Positions 23,615 through 36,500 of a stretch of DNA of 64,000 nt are shown piece after piece (the stretch's first letter is position 1; every line of letters starts with the position of its first letter). The notes below the pieces were generated by a model. It saw only the letters and a program-made list of their open reading frames with translations. It searched no databases and was not told the origin of the DNA. The stretch comes from Nectonema munidae. Its lineage: Eukaryota > Nematomorpha > Nectonematoida > Nectonematidae. The translations under genes and the position numbers were made by a program. The stretch covers positions 186,001-250,000 of the forward strand of contig JAUIRK010000007.1 in assembly GCA_030549495.1 (NCBI GenBank). The letters are read 5' to 3'.

Positions 23615-24087
23615 TTAAATTTCCTTGCATCGATATAACTTTAACATACTCATTCAAAGAACCAAATTTCTTAAATAATTTAATACAAAAGATATATAGG
23701 TTTCCACTTGTGGCTAAGAGCGATCCATATTGATGAAATTAATGGAGGGGAGCAAAGCGAATTTTTTAGGCAAAATATTTTTTAATTTAGGTCATCAATA
23801 ATATAATATATAGGGCTATAATATCTGTACTGGGCGCAAAAATTAAAGGAATTTTTAAGAAGAATCAGAAAAAAACATTTTTATGCGCTAAAATCAGGCA
23901 TGGGGTGAATAGTTCAGAAAGTATTCGAATATGAATATGTTAGAAAGTAAAACTCTTGAGAATACTCAGTTTAGTCGTTCACAGATGCAATTCAAGATAA
24001 GTAATACCAAATTTTATTCAAAAGTTTGATTCACATGAAATTCTTATGGAAATACACACACCACTTTTCATGCAATAGCTTGTTTGC

Positions 24088-24782
24088 AAAAATCACAATT
24101 AACTTTTATATTCATTAAACTTTCAAATGTTGAATGTGAAAGACGACATCTATCAGGTAAAAAGATTCGTCCACCAATACTAAATAGATGCTCAACAGGT
24201 GCTGATGTTGCAGGTATGCCAAGGTATTATTGAGCTAATTGGGCCAATACTGTGTATTTCATGTTGCTGCATGTGCCAGTACTCCAGAGAAGCGTTTTTC
24301 AAACTGTGGGTTGCGTGAAAAATAAAATGGGTTGTGACAAAAAAGAAAGGACATATAGATAGTCGATGTTGAATAAATGAACGATCAGAATTTGTCTTAT
24401 TACACCTAAGTATTATGGGTCGCGATGCAAACTGTGGTTCTTGCTATGGGTCGCACTAAAAAAAGTTTGAAAAACCCTGCTCTAGAGGATTCGATTCTTC
24501 AGTAATGTAAAGAGAAGAAAAGTACTTTTTCAACTCCTCTTTCCAGGGATTTTGTGTCATGAGATGGCTATGTAATATCAGGCATTGACACGAATAGTCT
24601 AATTTTCTATTGAAGAGGAGATGCAACTTGATTATGTCATGATGTAGGGGAGCTTGAGAGACTGGTATTGTCGGAGAATAAGAACATTGCAATTGTGTTT
24701 GCGTGTAACTCGCTTTCTGGTGTACATCACAGGAGTTTAAATCTTGAAACGGCTGCCAAACGGAAGGCTGGACGGTAAACAA
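24088..24782 (-). pseudogene. hAT transposase C-terminal remnant
   Basis: Minus-strand reading gives KKYFSSLYITEESNPLE, then after a nested element YWHMQQHE, and in a shifted frame GIPATSAPVEHLFSIGGRIF, PDRCRLSHSTFESLMNIK. The block iPATSAPvErlFS.aG.i..p.R..L is the signature of the hAT C-terminal dimerisation domain. The catalytic RNase-H-like part is not recognisable. There is one frame change just before GIPATSAP and an insertion at 24290-24479. It is dead and 5'-truncated. Confidence 0.8.
24290..24479. mobile_element. 190-bp hAT MITE with 8-bp target duplication
   Basis: Flanked by CTCCAGAG (24282-24289) and CTCTAGAG (24480-24487), an 8-bp duplication with one mismatch. The left end reads AAGCGTTTTTCAAACTGTGG and the right end read backwards is CAGGGTTTTTCAAACTTTTT. 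Inside are GGGTTGCG and GGGTCGCG phrases typical of Charlie-like hAT elements. No coding capacity. It interrupts the hAT transposase remnant, so it inserted later. Confidence 0.85.
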
Positions 24783-24799
24783 ATGGTGTAAGTCTAAGT

Positions 24800-26275
24800 C
24801 CCACAGACTCTCTGAGTGTAGTAATTAAGGTATTATATTTCGATCTCATTTTGGAGGTAAAAAAGAGTATTATAATTATTAAAATCAATATACTGTATCC
24901 TTAATCGTTGAAATAGTAAATACAAAACTATATAGATAATTTTGTACTTTGACGAACTGATTTTTACTTAACTACTCGCCAGTATTTATGAAAGTATTCC
25001 TGGCATTATTTCATGATGATATTGGAATAAGAATACGATTACTACAAATTTTTACATAAAGGTTTGATTGATGTACATACAACGCCCTTTGTTAGTTAAG
25101 GTGTTTTTTTTATTTTTTAGAAAGTTTTTACCTACTTCAAATTGTAGGCGGAAATACTTTAAATAGGGTCTCTATGAAAAAATTTTCATTGGAAGATTGC
25201 ACGGCCTATTTCGATGATTTTTAGGCCAGTGATTAAACATATGCACAGATTTTTTGAAAGTAAGAATATTTAGAATTTCTTACGCGTTTTATAGCAAATC
25301 AAAGGTGATATAAAATGATTGTTTGCAGAATTTAAAAAAAAATAACTTTTCATTCCAAAATGATATATGTCAATCAAAAAATATTATTGATATTATTTGG
25401 AATAATATGTAATGTAATTTTATTTTGGGTAAACGCTATATATCATTACTAAATATAGCTAAAATTTTTGATATTATTTGGAATAATATGTAATGTAATT
25501 TTATTTTGGGTAAACGACTATATATCATTACTAAATATAGCTAAAATTTTATTGAAGATGAACTAAGTTTTACTTTTTATTTTGTATTTAAAAGAAAAGT
25601 CGTGTGTTACAGTATGATTTGTGTTTTTAACCTATTTTATTTATTTATTTTCATAATAAAAATATTTTTGGTATTTATTTACTCCCCACAACTCTAAAAG
25701 TAACTTTTCTTGGATGATTGGTTGGGAGAAAAAGAAATTCTTTTAAATTAATTTTTCTAAGAGGAAGAAAATAAGCGCATTAAAAACTAGACGAATAACT
25801 ATATATTTTTCGACTCCGACTCACCACATTTGTGCTTTGGCGACTGCAACCCCATTCACGTATTTTTGGACACTGCCCATTTAAAATTATGCAGCATCAA
25901 TTTTTCTGTTGGAAATATAAATTGCTAACTTCAAATTATGAAAAATGGCTTTAGCAACAACAATTACTCATTAGTTAGTTTCCAACCCGCAACTGATGTT
26001 AAAAGTGTGGTGACATGTACCATATTTCAAGGCCGTTTGTGAATATGTTGATTTTAGACAGTCATTGAAAGATCCTGAATCTTACATGCTTCTACCTCAT
26101 AATGGCAGCGCAAAATGTTTGATGTATTTTCTTCAACATAATTTATTAAAATATGCTATTGGTTTGCATTTGTATAGAGTCTTCCTTACATTGTTTTCAA
26201 AAAGATTTTCAAATGATTACCCATAACCTTTTTTTCTACCATTTACAGCACGGAATATGTCTCTATTTTTTTGTT
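24800..26275. other. Intergenic AT-rich DNA
   Basis: No gene seen. It contains the short tandem duplication listed separately (25388-25550). Confidence 0.4.
25388..25550. repeat. 81-bp tandem duplication
   Basis: The segment starting TGATATTATTTGGAATAATA and ending AAATATAGCTAAAATTTT occurs twice head to tail. The two copies differ essentially by one inserted base (AAACGCTAT versus AAACGACTAT), so the duplication is young. Confidence 0.9.
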
Positions 26276-26487
26276 TTTAAATTTATAAGAGTAGAAAAGC
26301 CTTGCTCACATTTTTAAGTTGAAGCAAATGCAAAACTATTGTCATACTGACTTGACTTGGACAGAATGCAGTCGCAAAATAATAAATATGTGGAGTCGAA
26401 GTCACAAAATATTTTTCCAACTCCACAAATCTGATATAAACAAGAAAAATAATTTGGATAATTGCATTCCACATAAAATCGCAGAAC

Positions 26488-26545
26488 CAGGGGAAGCGCA
26501 CATCTTCAGAATTTTGGGAGGGGAGGGGCGAACTTTTTTTTTATA
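26488..26545 (+). repeat. Terminus of a CAGGGGCGCACATC-type DNA element
   Basis: CAGGGGAAGCGCACATCTTC then AGAATTTTGGGAGGGGAGGG. The same terminus occurs at 36658 and, inverted, at 58435. CAG at the end and the G-run shortly inside suggest a hAT-type MITE family. The opposite end was not found. Confidence 0.5.
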
Positions 26546-26580
26546 ATTTTCAAAATTTGTTATAAAAGAAAAAATCTTCA

Positions 26581-27300
26581 GATGTAATTAGTACCCAGTG
26601 CGCCGAGGCATAAAACAACTTTGAAAAACTCTTGCTGCACTCAAACGTGAGGTGGCTTTTCAAACGGAAATTTTCCAAGTGATACTCTGGAAAGAAATCC
26701 AGCAATTTCTTGAAGGCAAACTAGATAGATATCCATGTAGAATATTCTGATGTCCGTTTTCGTATATTTCTATCATTTTTAGTGAACATATTTGAATATA
26801 TGAATTCCTTTAACCTGGCGATGTAAGGAAAAGAGATCAGAGTACTCCATTGTAATAAAAATGTCAGCTTTTGAAACAAAGCTGGGATAATTGCATTCTT
26901 TGACAAGAAAAATTTTGCTCGATTTTCGAACATATTTGTTGGTGAAAATAAGATTCTCATTAATAAAAATGTCCTAGAGGCCATGAAACACCGTGTAGCA
27001 TGCCAAGAAATTTTTTTTATTTTCTTAATCTTGAAAAATACTATCAATTTATCAAAAACCCGTTTATAATCTCGATTAGTAATTTATTGATTTGGTTAAT
27101 GGTTGAGGAGGTGCAAAACATGTTTTTCTGAAATATCTCATAACGATTTTTCGATTGAAATGGGAGAATCCTATGTTTGCAAAGATTGCTCTGATTCGAT
27201 TTGCCACTACATATAAGTGTGGGCAAGAGTTTTCCATGCTACTTGCCATTGAAACGAAATCCCAAAACAAATTGGAAGTGAGTAATGATATGAGTTTCAT
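26581..27300 (-). other. Weak minus-strand coding-like region, unidentified
   Basis: Several adjacent minus-strand frames (108, 74 and about 60 codons) are open between 26581 and 27300, with phrases such as KSHLTFECSKSFSKLFYASA. Base composition is a little less AT-rich than around it. The piecemeal frames look like a decayed transposon or pseudogene, but I could not name a family. Confidence 0.25.
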
Positions 27301-27507
27301 TAGTAAAATTTAAGCAAACTGGATTAGACAAAGCAGATGCCATTGAGATTTAGATTGTTCAGACAATCGTGTCGATTTTTTAGTACAGTAGTTTACATGT
27401 TGATTTATTTTTTTAAACGAGCCCCTGAGCTATTAAAAAATTATTGTTAGACCGCTACGCCAAAAATTTTTAGGTTTGTGAACAACTTTTCACTTTAAGC
27501 TCTCAGC

Positions 27508-28235
27508 TCTCTAATTTGTATTTAGAGTTAAATTAAAAATAATTATACTTTATCTCATTAGAAACTAGTTTTTAGCGAAATATAAGTTCAATATTTTCAG
27601 AACCTTTTTTCATGATACCAAAGTTCAGCTATTCAAATTAATCACAGGGATTTTTGGTAAAAATTTAGTTCCATCAATACACCAAAAATTTTGCAAAAAT
27701 GAAAATTTGTTTGTTTTTAAATCAGAGAAAAATAGTTTTCAATCGTTAAAATTTTATATCAATGAATATTGTCAGACTCGCGTTAAAATTTTTTTTCAAA
27801 AAGATCACTTAATCTTTATCAGTGCGTTCGTTACATTTTGTAAAATTTGAAAACTTTCATTTTTTCAAGTCAAAAATTTTTTTTTCAATAGCTATTTGGG
27901 AATGAATATTTTGACTAGCTATTCAGTTTAAAAACAAAAATACTCTATTTGTTTAATATTTGAGCAGAGATATTTTTTATAATGTTCGATTGTTAAATTT
28001 TGTAAGTAACACTGTACATAATTAATTAAATAATTTTTTTAAGAAAATTGGTTGATTATTATAATAAAAATATAATATCGAAACAAAATGTTTCAGTTGT
28101 TAAAAATATATTTGATCTATACTATTTATGACAACTGCCAGAATTTTTTTTGTAGACAGAAATAGTAAAAAAAACGTAATGATTTTCTTGTTCTCGTATA
28201 CTATGATTTTTATGATTTTGTGTTCTTAGACTTAA
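27508..28235 (+). repeat. Dispersed repeat, copy A
   Basis: Shares extended similarity with 56459-56975: TTAGAGTTAAATTAAAA, AATAGTTTTCAATCGTTA, ATTTTTTATAATGTTCGATT, AATATAATATCGAAACAAAA and TAGACAGAAATA occur in the same order. Copy A carries about 200 bp extra near 27545-27725 that copy B lacks. No coding frame; family unknown. Confidence 0.75.
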
Positions 28236-28239
28236 ATAA

Positions 28240-28636
28240 TTTTATGAAAAGTGATTAAACTACCATTTTTTGTATAATATGATTTCTTACAAAATAAGTA
28301 AAAAGTAAATTTGTTTGAAAATTTATTTAGGATATAGGTCTATGAATTGATAGGTATGTAGCCGTGAATTTAATTTTGGCCGGCCATTTTAATAGAAATT
28401 GAAGGTTTAAAATTTTTGGAAGAAAAATTCTACAAACTTTAAATTTATATAAAATAGCTATTCCAATCCCTATGTTATACGCTAAAAATTACAAGAAAAT
28501 GATATTATTTGTACTAAGTTTTATTAATAAAAATTTTAAGCAAAGTATAAAAACATTGCCAACTATTATAAGAAATCTTGATAAAAAAAATTAAGACATT
28601 AAATAAAACGAATAGCTAAGGATAAAGATGCTATAT
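28240..28636. other. AT-rich spacer
   Basis: No gene or named repeat seen. Confidence 0.35.
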
Positions 28637-28856
28637 ATTAGCCTTGTCGCCCACTTCAAGTACGGTGGAGGGGGGGGGGCAAAACTGATCAGAGGAGAGG
28701 GCAAAACTGAACAAGGAGAGGGAGCAAAACAGATTTTAATGGAGCGGGGAATATAAAAAAGTATATACATTTATATATTTCAAAGGAATTTCAGATGGGC
28801 AAAATAAATCCCAGAGGGCCTAGCTCCCTTGCCCCCCTTTATCGACGGGCTTGGTT
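28637..28856. repeat. Dispersed repeat, copy 2 of 3, longest; MITE-like
   Basis: Starts AGCCTTGTCGCCCACTTCAA and ends CCTTTATCGACGGGCTT. The end read backwards (AAGCCCGTCGATAAAGGGGG) resembles the start, so the copy has imperfect inverted termini followed by G-runs. Three internal GGGCAAAACTGA-like phrases form a short tandem repeat. Related copies at 6845-6978 and 38188-38266. Probably a non-autonomous DNA transposon. Confidence 0.6.
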
Positions 28857-28984
28857 ACAGTAATTAATAGGGATAAACATTTTAAGCTCTAAATTATAGA
28901 GTTCTTATATAGTTGTGTTATAAAAATATTCGCCTAGCTCAAAAATGCATGGGCTCTTATTCAAATGACTGGCTACATTACTGA

Positions 28985-29607
28985 ATCTGATCAAATATAG
29001 CTCAAATGTGCATTACTATAACAAAGAAGTGGACATTAATGAAAAAAAAAGATTTTAAATTTCTTCTTAAGCACAAGTACTCCTACAAACACTTCTCTTA
29101 TAAAAAAATATCAAACTACCTGAAAAAACATTTTTATCCTATATACGCCTACACTTTTCCTAAAGTAAGATGCTACCAGGAAACTCCCTCCTAAAGTATA
29201 AATTTTAGTAACTGTGTTTAAAGACCTCCACATAAACCCTAACAAAACACTATCAAAAAACAAATTCAACAACATCCCACCAACCAGAATAAAAAATCTC
29301 ACACTCAAAAAAAGCTACACCTCATTTGCGTCTATCACATTCAACAAACTTCCTAAGTCGATAAGAATGATTTCTTCACTCACTTCCTTCAAAGAAACTC
29401 TATATTCTCACTTAGTCAACCAATTAAAAGAAGATAAATAACGCCTTGTTTTTTTCCCTTCCTTATATCCTGTTCATAACCTTCTTAGAATATTATGCTA
29501 AGTTAGTATCAACTATTTTATTTACAGTGTCACTACACTAAGCTTGATGTAATTACTTGTAATACCATCATCTATTAACAATAAATAAATTGAATTGAAT
29601 TTAAAAA
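28985..29607 (+). mobile_element. LINE 3' end (CR1/Jockey-like) with ATTGA tail
   Basis: Plus-strand frame ending ITFNKLPKSIRMISSLTSFK, ETLYSHL is the usual C-terminus of CR1/L2/Jockey-type LINE polymerases (FNxLPxxIRxxxSLxxFKxxLxxHL). A roughly 165-bp 3' UTR follows and ends in AATAAATTGAATTGAATT, the short tandem tail such LINEs use instead of poly(A). The copy is 5'-truncated and has a stop between its two frames. Confidence 0.75.
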
Positions 29608-29609
29608 TT

Positions 29610-32600
29610 TATTTATTAGATAAGATCTAAAAATAAATTTATTAGACAATCTAATAAATACTATAAAAAATATATATAATTCAATTGAAAATTATTAGGG
29701 AATTAGGAGTGAAAGGTTAAAAGCCACACAGGACAAAAATTACATAAGCCGTCGCTCGCGCTACTTGTTTTTACTTCAAGGTTGACATTTCTACTACAAA
29801 GGAATACAAGTAGCTAACGCTTCAAAAATAACATCAAGGACTAGCTATTACTTTATTATTCTTTTAAGTATTAGGAATATGATTGACCTTATCATAAATT
29901 TTTTATTTCATTAGTTCAAAATAAATACACGATTACTACTCAAAATCTCGGAAAACTAATGTTACTAATGCCTTAATTTTCGGCGATTTGTTTTCGGGGA
30001 TTTTGATATTGATCGTTAAAAATAAATACATATTTAAGCATTTTAAATTTATAGAAAAATATTTACTTTTTTAATAAAATTATTAATGATTTTAAAGAAA
30101 ACATTCATTCACATAAATTTTCGATTGAAAAATAAAAAATTAATTAGGCCATAAAAATATATTAGAGTAAAAGAAAATATAAAATAAAAATTTTTAAGTT
30201 TTCATATAGACAAATTAAATTAGTTTGACTTTTGTCTTACAATTTTTATCAAACCATTCTATAAATCAGAAATTCTTTGAATTCTTTAGTTTCTAGAGTC
30301 CTTCACATCTGAATTATACACAGAAATGAAAAAACATCAAATTGAAAATTCTAGACTCCATCAATTTAGTTTCCGAAAATTTTTTTATGATAAACATTTT
30401 TAAAAAAGATTTAAGAAAATTCTACTTCCTTAATATAAACTCACAAAAATCAAAAATTATCTAAAATCACAATTAAAACCACACTTACAAAGAAATCCGC
30501 TAAACTGAGAAACAAAAAGTGAAATAAAAAATATCCTGTAAAAATTCAAAAACAATAATATGGATAATCAAACAACTTAAAAATCACACGGACACTCTTT
30601 GGATCTTAATAACATTAAACCATTTTCTGCGCTCATAGATAAATTTATTATTCTAAGAAGCATGGTCGATAAATTGATTGATAATTGTCACAGTTTGATA
30701 GATGCGCAGAACTTGTAAATTGCCAAGAGCTAATTAATAGAAAGGAGAATGAGTGAGCACAACAATAATTTTATTATTATCAATATCGCATCCAAGTGAA
30801 GAATATTTATTAATAACTTGAGAAAAGATAACAATAATCCCGATTAGAAATTAAACCATTTATAACTAAAACAAGACTTAACGCTTCTACCAAAAAGCAA
30901 TATCTCTTTTCAGTCTTTGAAAATTTAAATCAACTAATATTAGGTGTCATCCCTATCTAACTTAATTAACACTGTTAATATATATTAGGTTTGTAAACTA
31001 CAAACCTAATTGGTTTGCTCCACCTTCTTTTTATATTTCAGATTATTTTTATAATTCTTTTTTCTAAAATAAATAAATAAATATTCGAAGAAAAATATTA
31101 CAATTTTAAAAAAATACCTAGTTTTATATGACACACAGTTTCACATAACAACGTAAACAACATCGAAACCCATACATATCAATACATAAAGAAAAACAAT
31201 TAATAAAAGAGTTATTAACATTTACAATAATCGAATAACATAACTAACGTTAACACCTCTATACTTTTTCCCACCACACAAACATTATATTTTTACTTCT
31301 TAATTTCTTGTCACAAAACATAAAGAAAGCTTGATGTTTAAATGAAAATAGGAGAAGAAAATTTAATGAAATAACAATAGTTCACATCACAGCACATATG
31401 TAAATTCGAGGGAATTGAAAAGGGGAATTGATTTGAAATAAATGGTTGATTACAGAAAAATTTGATTTCTATTTTTTAACATCTTCTATCAGTGCCTGAT
31501 TAAAATAGTAGCAGATGTAGCAGCTGCTACAGGCCCCGCGCTTAGTGGAAAAAAATTTTTATTTGGCTTTTTGTATCATCTTTTAGTTTTCTTCAATTAT
31601 TCTTTTATATTTTCTCCTTTAAATAAATTTTTGCTCTTGAATTTTGTCGTTTTTATCTTTTTTGTAGAATCTAGATTTTGAGCAATCTTTGAATTTTAGT
31701 TATAACTTTTTTGCATTTATTAGGATCTAAGCTTCTAATATCTCCAAAAATATTTTTTCAAGTTTACAAAGTTTATAATTATATCTTAGAAAGACAGAAT
31801 TTTTTCTTTGGAAATAAAACTATTGGTTCAGCTACTTTCAGTTTTCAAATATTTTTTACAATAACCCAAAAATTTTCGATTCGATATAAAATTAGGCTAT
31901 ATGAACATAATAAAAAACAACATAATAATTTAAGGTAGGCTATATAAAAAAGATGTGAATATTTGAAAGAATGTTATCAGATAAAATTTTATATATTTTT
32001 TAGTGACAAATATAGATTTTTGTAGTCTAACGCTAAACTGATTAAATATATGTACAAAATTTCATTTTATTTTTTGAATAAAGTAAAATTAATAAAAAAA
32101 TATATTATTCTTAATGCCAATTTAAATTTGCTTAGCGTCAATTTGAATTTGCTGAATGTCAATTTGAACTCGAAATGTATTGAAGGTTTGTCACAAATGA
32201 AGTTCCCCCTACTACCATCACTAATCAAATAGCTATTCGGTTAAAATCACTGTAAGTTTATTATTTCAAACTCCTTAATATACGCTCAAACTTCTACGAG
32301 CCTCTTCAGACATCAGCTTACACTTGAACTTTTTAGATAATTATACTATTTTCATTCCAATTTTAGACATATAATTCATTAAATTGTACGTCTTACCAGT
32401 GTTCCAAAAAACTTTCTTCCCATATCGCCTCAACTACAAACCAAAATTTGCCTATCTCAATCTTCCTCAATAGATTTACTCTGATATGATTTTAGTTACA
32501 GCATTCATCATTTTTCCAATCTAATCACATCTAATCTCCGTAAAGAACTCTAGAAAACCTAGTCCAATCATTTTCTAGGCATTCAAATGTAAAATTATCT

Positions 32601-33010
32601 TCCTCATATATTCTCAAAAATGCTAACTAATAAAGCATCACTTTATGAAACAAAATTTTAATCTCAATTTTACGTTTAATTTCTTCTTTCTATAAAAAAA
32701 ATATAAAAATTTTATACTACGGCTTCTTAACATTTTGGTAAATAATTGTTTCTAAACTCTTTAATTTTTGTTAAATAATTATTCACCCTTCATACAATAT
32801 TTATTGATTTAAATTAAATTGAGAGATTCAATATTGAATTTTAATAAAGGCAATGAAATTGGATTTCAAAAGTTTTGAATCACCAAAATTGTATATGCTT
32901 TCAAAATATGAGAAAAAATGTTTTGAAACGAGGATCAAGAAAAAAAATGTTTATGATACAAAACTTTAGAACAGAGGAGAAAAATGAACAGAAAGTTGTT
33001 TGTATATATC
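29610..33010. other. Long AT-rich desert
   Basis: 3.4 kb with no convincing gene. Composition is extremely A/T-rich. GTAGCAGCTGCTAC with CAGGCCCCGCGCTTAG at about 31520-31550 resembles the GC-rich end of a hAT element, but no partner end was found. Frames near 31711-31938 and 32050-32232 are low-complexity and have no recognisable motif. Confidence 0.4.
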
Positions 33011-33014
33011 GGCA

Positions 33015-33190
33015 AATGGGCTAGTCGTAGGGCTTATGGCCTTAATCTAGATGGTCTGAATTCGATTCCAGATTGTGACTATTCTTACCATCTGTCCAGG
33101 TATGGAAGATTATTTTTCCCTATGAATGAAATGCCGACAACTAAAAAAAAGTTGTAAGATTTAGTAGATTAGGCAGATGGGAAAATATAT
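33015..33190 (+). repeat. tRNA-derived SINE candidate
   Basis: GGGCTAGTCGTAGGGCTTAT resembles a polymerase III A box, and GAATTCGATTCCAG (33058-33071) a B box, at tRNA-like spacing. An unrelated body ending in short A-runs (AACTAAAAAAAAGTTG) follows. It does not fold as an intact tRNA, so a tRNA-derived SINE is more likely than a tRNA gene. Confidence 0.5.
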
Positions 33191-33579
33191 AAACAAATAA
33201 AGTCTTGATAAATATTATGGATTGGGGCAAGAAGATTATGTCAGATTTAATATCGATAATAAAAAAGTTCACACTACGGTTTTCCAATATAGAAAAGGAA
33301 GTTTATTATTTTCATATTTCAAAACAAAATCAGAACAAACACGACAGAAAATAAAATACTGAATAAATAAAAGTATGTTTCATTGAATGGTGTTGACGCA
33401 GCTTATAGATTATAAAAAAATCCTAAAGCTGGTTTGAAGCTCATGATAAGGTTAAGGATGTCACCGCTGAACAGACTAAGTTTCAAAGAAATCAAAAAAG
33501 AAAAAATAAATTATTTTGTTTTTAGTGGATCCTAATTCCAGCTTTGTTCAAATTTAATGGATCTAAAAATGTTCTAAAA

Positions 33580-36500
33580 ATGAGCTATCAAAGTATAGCC
33601 TACATTGATGATTCCGAAGTTTCAGATGATGAATCAAACTTTTCCTTTTTTAAATTAAAGCCATTTTCTTGTTCTTGTGATAATATAAATTTATATTACA
33701 CTAAACATGAAAAAACTATTACGAAAGAAGATAAAGTTTTTGGTTCAGATAATTTAGATTATCTCAAGGTAATTATTATGTTATATATAATGTGTTGAGG
33801 GTATCAGGTTTTAATTAAGCCAATTAGGATAAATATCCGCTTGAGAAAGTTAATGAACTCAAACATTTACGAAAACAATTACAGGAGCACTCTTTTTCAA
33901 ATTCCACATTAGAACATGTAAACTTTTTTCGCCTTGAAACATAGCTCTACTGAAATCAAACACCTTCTATCAAAAACTATTAATATAATTTTCATTCCTC
34001 ACCCTTTTTCCTTCTCCAACCTATAAGAAAACTAAATTTGGTTTATATTTTTTCAATTTGTCAAAAAAGTAAATTGGCACCTAGCAAATTCAAATGAGAT
34101 TTTTTTTTATGAGTATCCTATAATAATTTGTTTTTCTTCTGTTTTACAGAAATAACTAATTATGAAAAATACATAAACATGAGAAAATAGTAAATCTCGT
34201 AGCTAGATTTTTCGAACCTTTGTTAAATTTATAAATTACATAGATAAAAGGCTGCATTTTAGCTAGAAGAAAAAGGAACCCTTGTTAGGGAACAATTCTG
34301 CCCTTTTTTTTATCTGTCGTAGTTATGCCGAAGATAAAAAGTCTAACTTTTCCCATATCCGCCGGTCTTATCATTAAGAGTCTGGTAACGCCGGGAATAG
34401 CTCTATAATTTATTATGTTGACTTAATATATAAATATTTTGTTTTAAATGATTAAAAATATATTAATTAGAATCAAAATGAAGTATCTGCCTGTAGTGCC
34501 CCAGACTATTTATCATTTATAAATAAAAGACTTCAAGATTTAGCAGAAGCTTCAGAATCGTTAGTCAAGCAATTTTATGCAACTGCTCAAAAATTACAAC
34601 TCAGTACTTTTCAAGATCTTCCTACATTTCTTCAAGACAATAATTTCCTTCACAGATTTCATCGTCCTCAAATAAAATCATTTAGTCGATGCTTAAAATC
34701 GATATTCTATATCCATACTGAAACTGTTAATATATGGACTCACTTAATTGGTAAGTGCACTTTTTTAACGGCAAATTTTTTATCGGACGGTCTCAGTAAA
34801 TTCTTTTGCCACCCTCGAATTTTTCATTCCATAACACGATTTTACCATACATTTCTTGTATCACGCGAATTTCTATATTGGGTGAATAATTGAAGAATTA
34901 TTCAAGAATAAAAGCGACTTTGGGGAACTTTATCGTAATAATTTCATGCGTTCAATACATATTTTTACGTTATAAATTAGGCCTTTAACCCTATTAGTGA
35001 CGGCCTATTTTCATTTCCTCAGTGACGGAAGGGGGGAGGCTAAAATAATAAAAATTGACCTCGCTTTTTTTTGAATGATTGCAAATTCTTACAAAATTAT
35101 CGCGTGAACCTACTAAATGATTGATTGCGAATCTGATCGTAACATTTATTTTTTATAAAAATTAATCAAACTTGTCAAAAATTGATTGATATTTGACAGC
35201 TCAACTAAAAAAAAAGAAACTTTTACTTTAAATTGGTATACCAAATTTTTTACACATATATACCGATTTTCAAGTGTGCTGAACACGATAGTTACGTTTA
35301 TTTTTTTTAAAATCAATCAAACCTGTTAAAAAATTGATTGATATATGACACCTTCTTTGAAGTTTAGATTTTATTTGGAATCTATAATAAACAATTTTTA
35401 TCAATATCAAAATTTCCAATGAGGCACGAATATTAATTTTGATACTCATCATTATACTATAAAATTGATTCATATATTTATGTTCAAAATTTTTTTTTTC
35501 ATTTTTAGACTATAGAATGAAAATTAGGCTGTGAATTATATTTCAACTCGAGTTTGCATGATTACATCATGTTTTTTAAATATTATGTATAATTTTTTCA
35601 AACTTTGAATATTCCATTTATATGTGCATACAGATGCAAAATTTGGTAAGTTTCTATTTTGGAGGAATGAGGTTATAACTTCTCAAACTTTCTTACATTT
35701 GTATATATAAAGTAGGCTTCCTCTTCTTCAGAAAATGCCATCCAAGTTTTGCCAAGGTTTCTTATAAGAAAACTTATAAGAGGCATCATCACTTAGAAAT
35801 ATAAATAATACTTAGTGTATATAATGTTGCTAAACTGCACTGTCAAGACAGCAAATCTTTGCTTAGACACGAAACTCATTTAAATTGACCGATTCAGCTT
35901 GTTTCGAGATATTGTAGAGTGAATGAACGTATAAACGAACTGTCTTTCTTCTTCAAATAAAATGATGCGCATCAAAATATGCCTCTACAGAGTCCTTGTT
36001 TTGTATTTAATTAATTTCATTAAAAAAATCACCTCATTGAATTCGGTATAAAATCCCGTTTTTAATTCTATATCATTTTCAGTTATATTTTCTTTTTTTG
36101 CAATTTTGTTTTGCCTACTTATAATTCAATTTGTTCTGTGACAAAATAAATTACATATATAGCTACGTATAACTATTTAATCATGAAGTCCTTTATTTCA
36201 GTTGAAGTGTCATATGTAAACCATTTTTTGACAGGTATGATTAATTTTTATAAAAAATAAACATCACTGTTGGATTCAGCTACTTGAAAATGGGTACATA
36301 TGTGTAAAACACCTGATTCGCACATTTGATTCACCCTTACAAGTATTTTCAAATTCTAAATCCAAAAACAATCTATAATTGGAATTGGCATTGTTGATTT
36401 GTTATAAAAATGTGTGTATTTCATGTAAAATTTGAATGAATATTCTCGTAATCAGATTTTAGATGTAAACCGCAAATTTTCTTTTTTGGAAGAAATTTTA

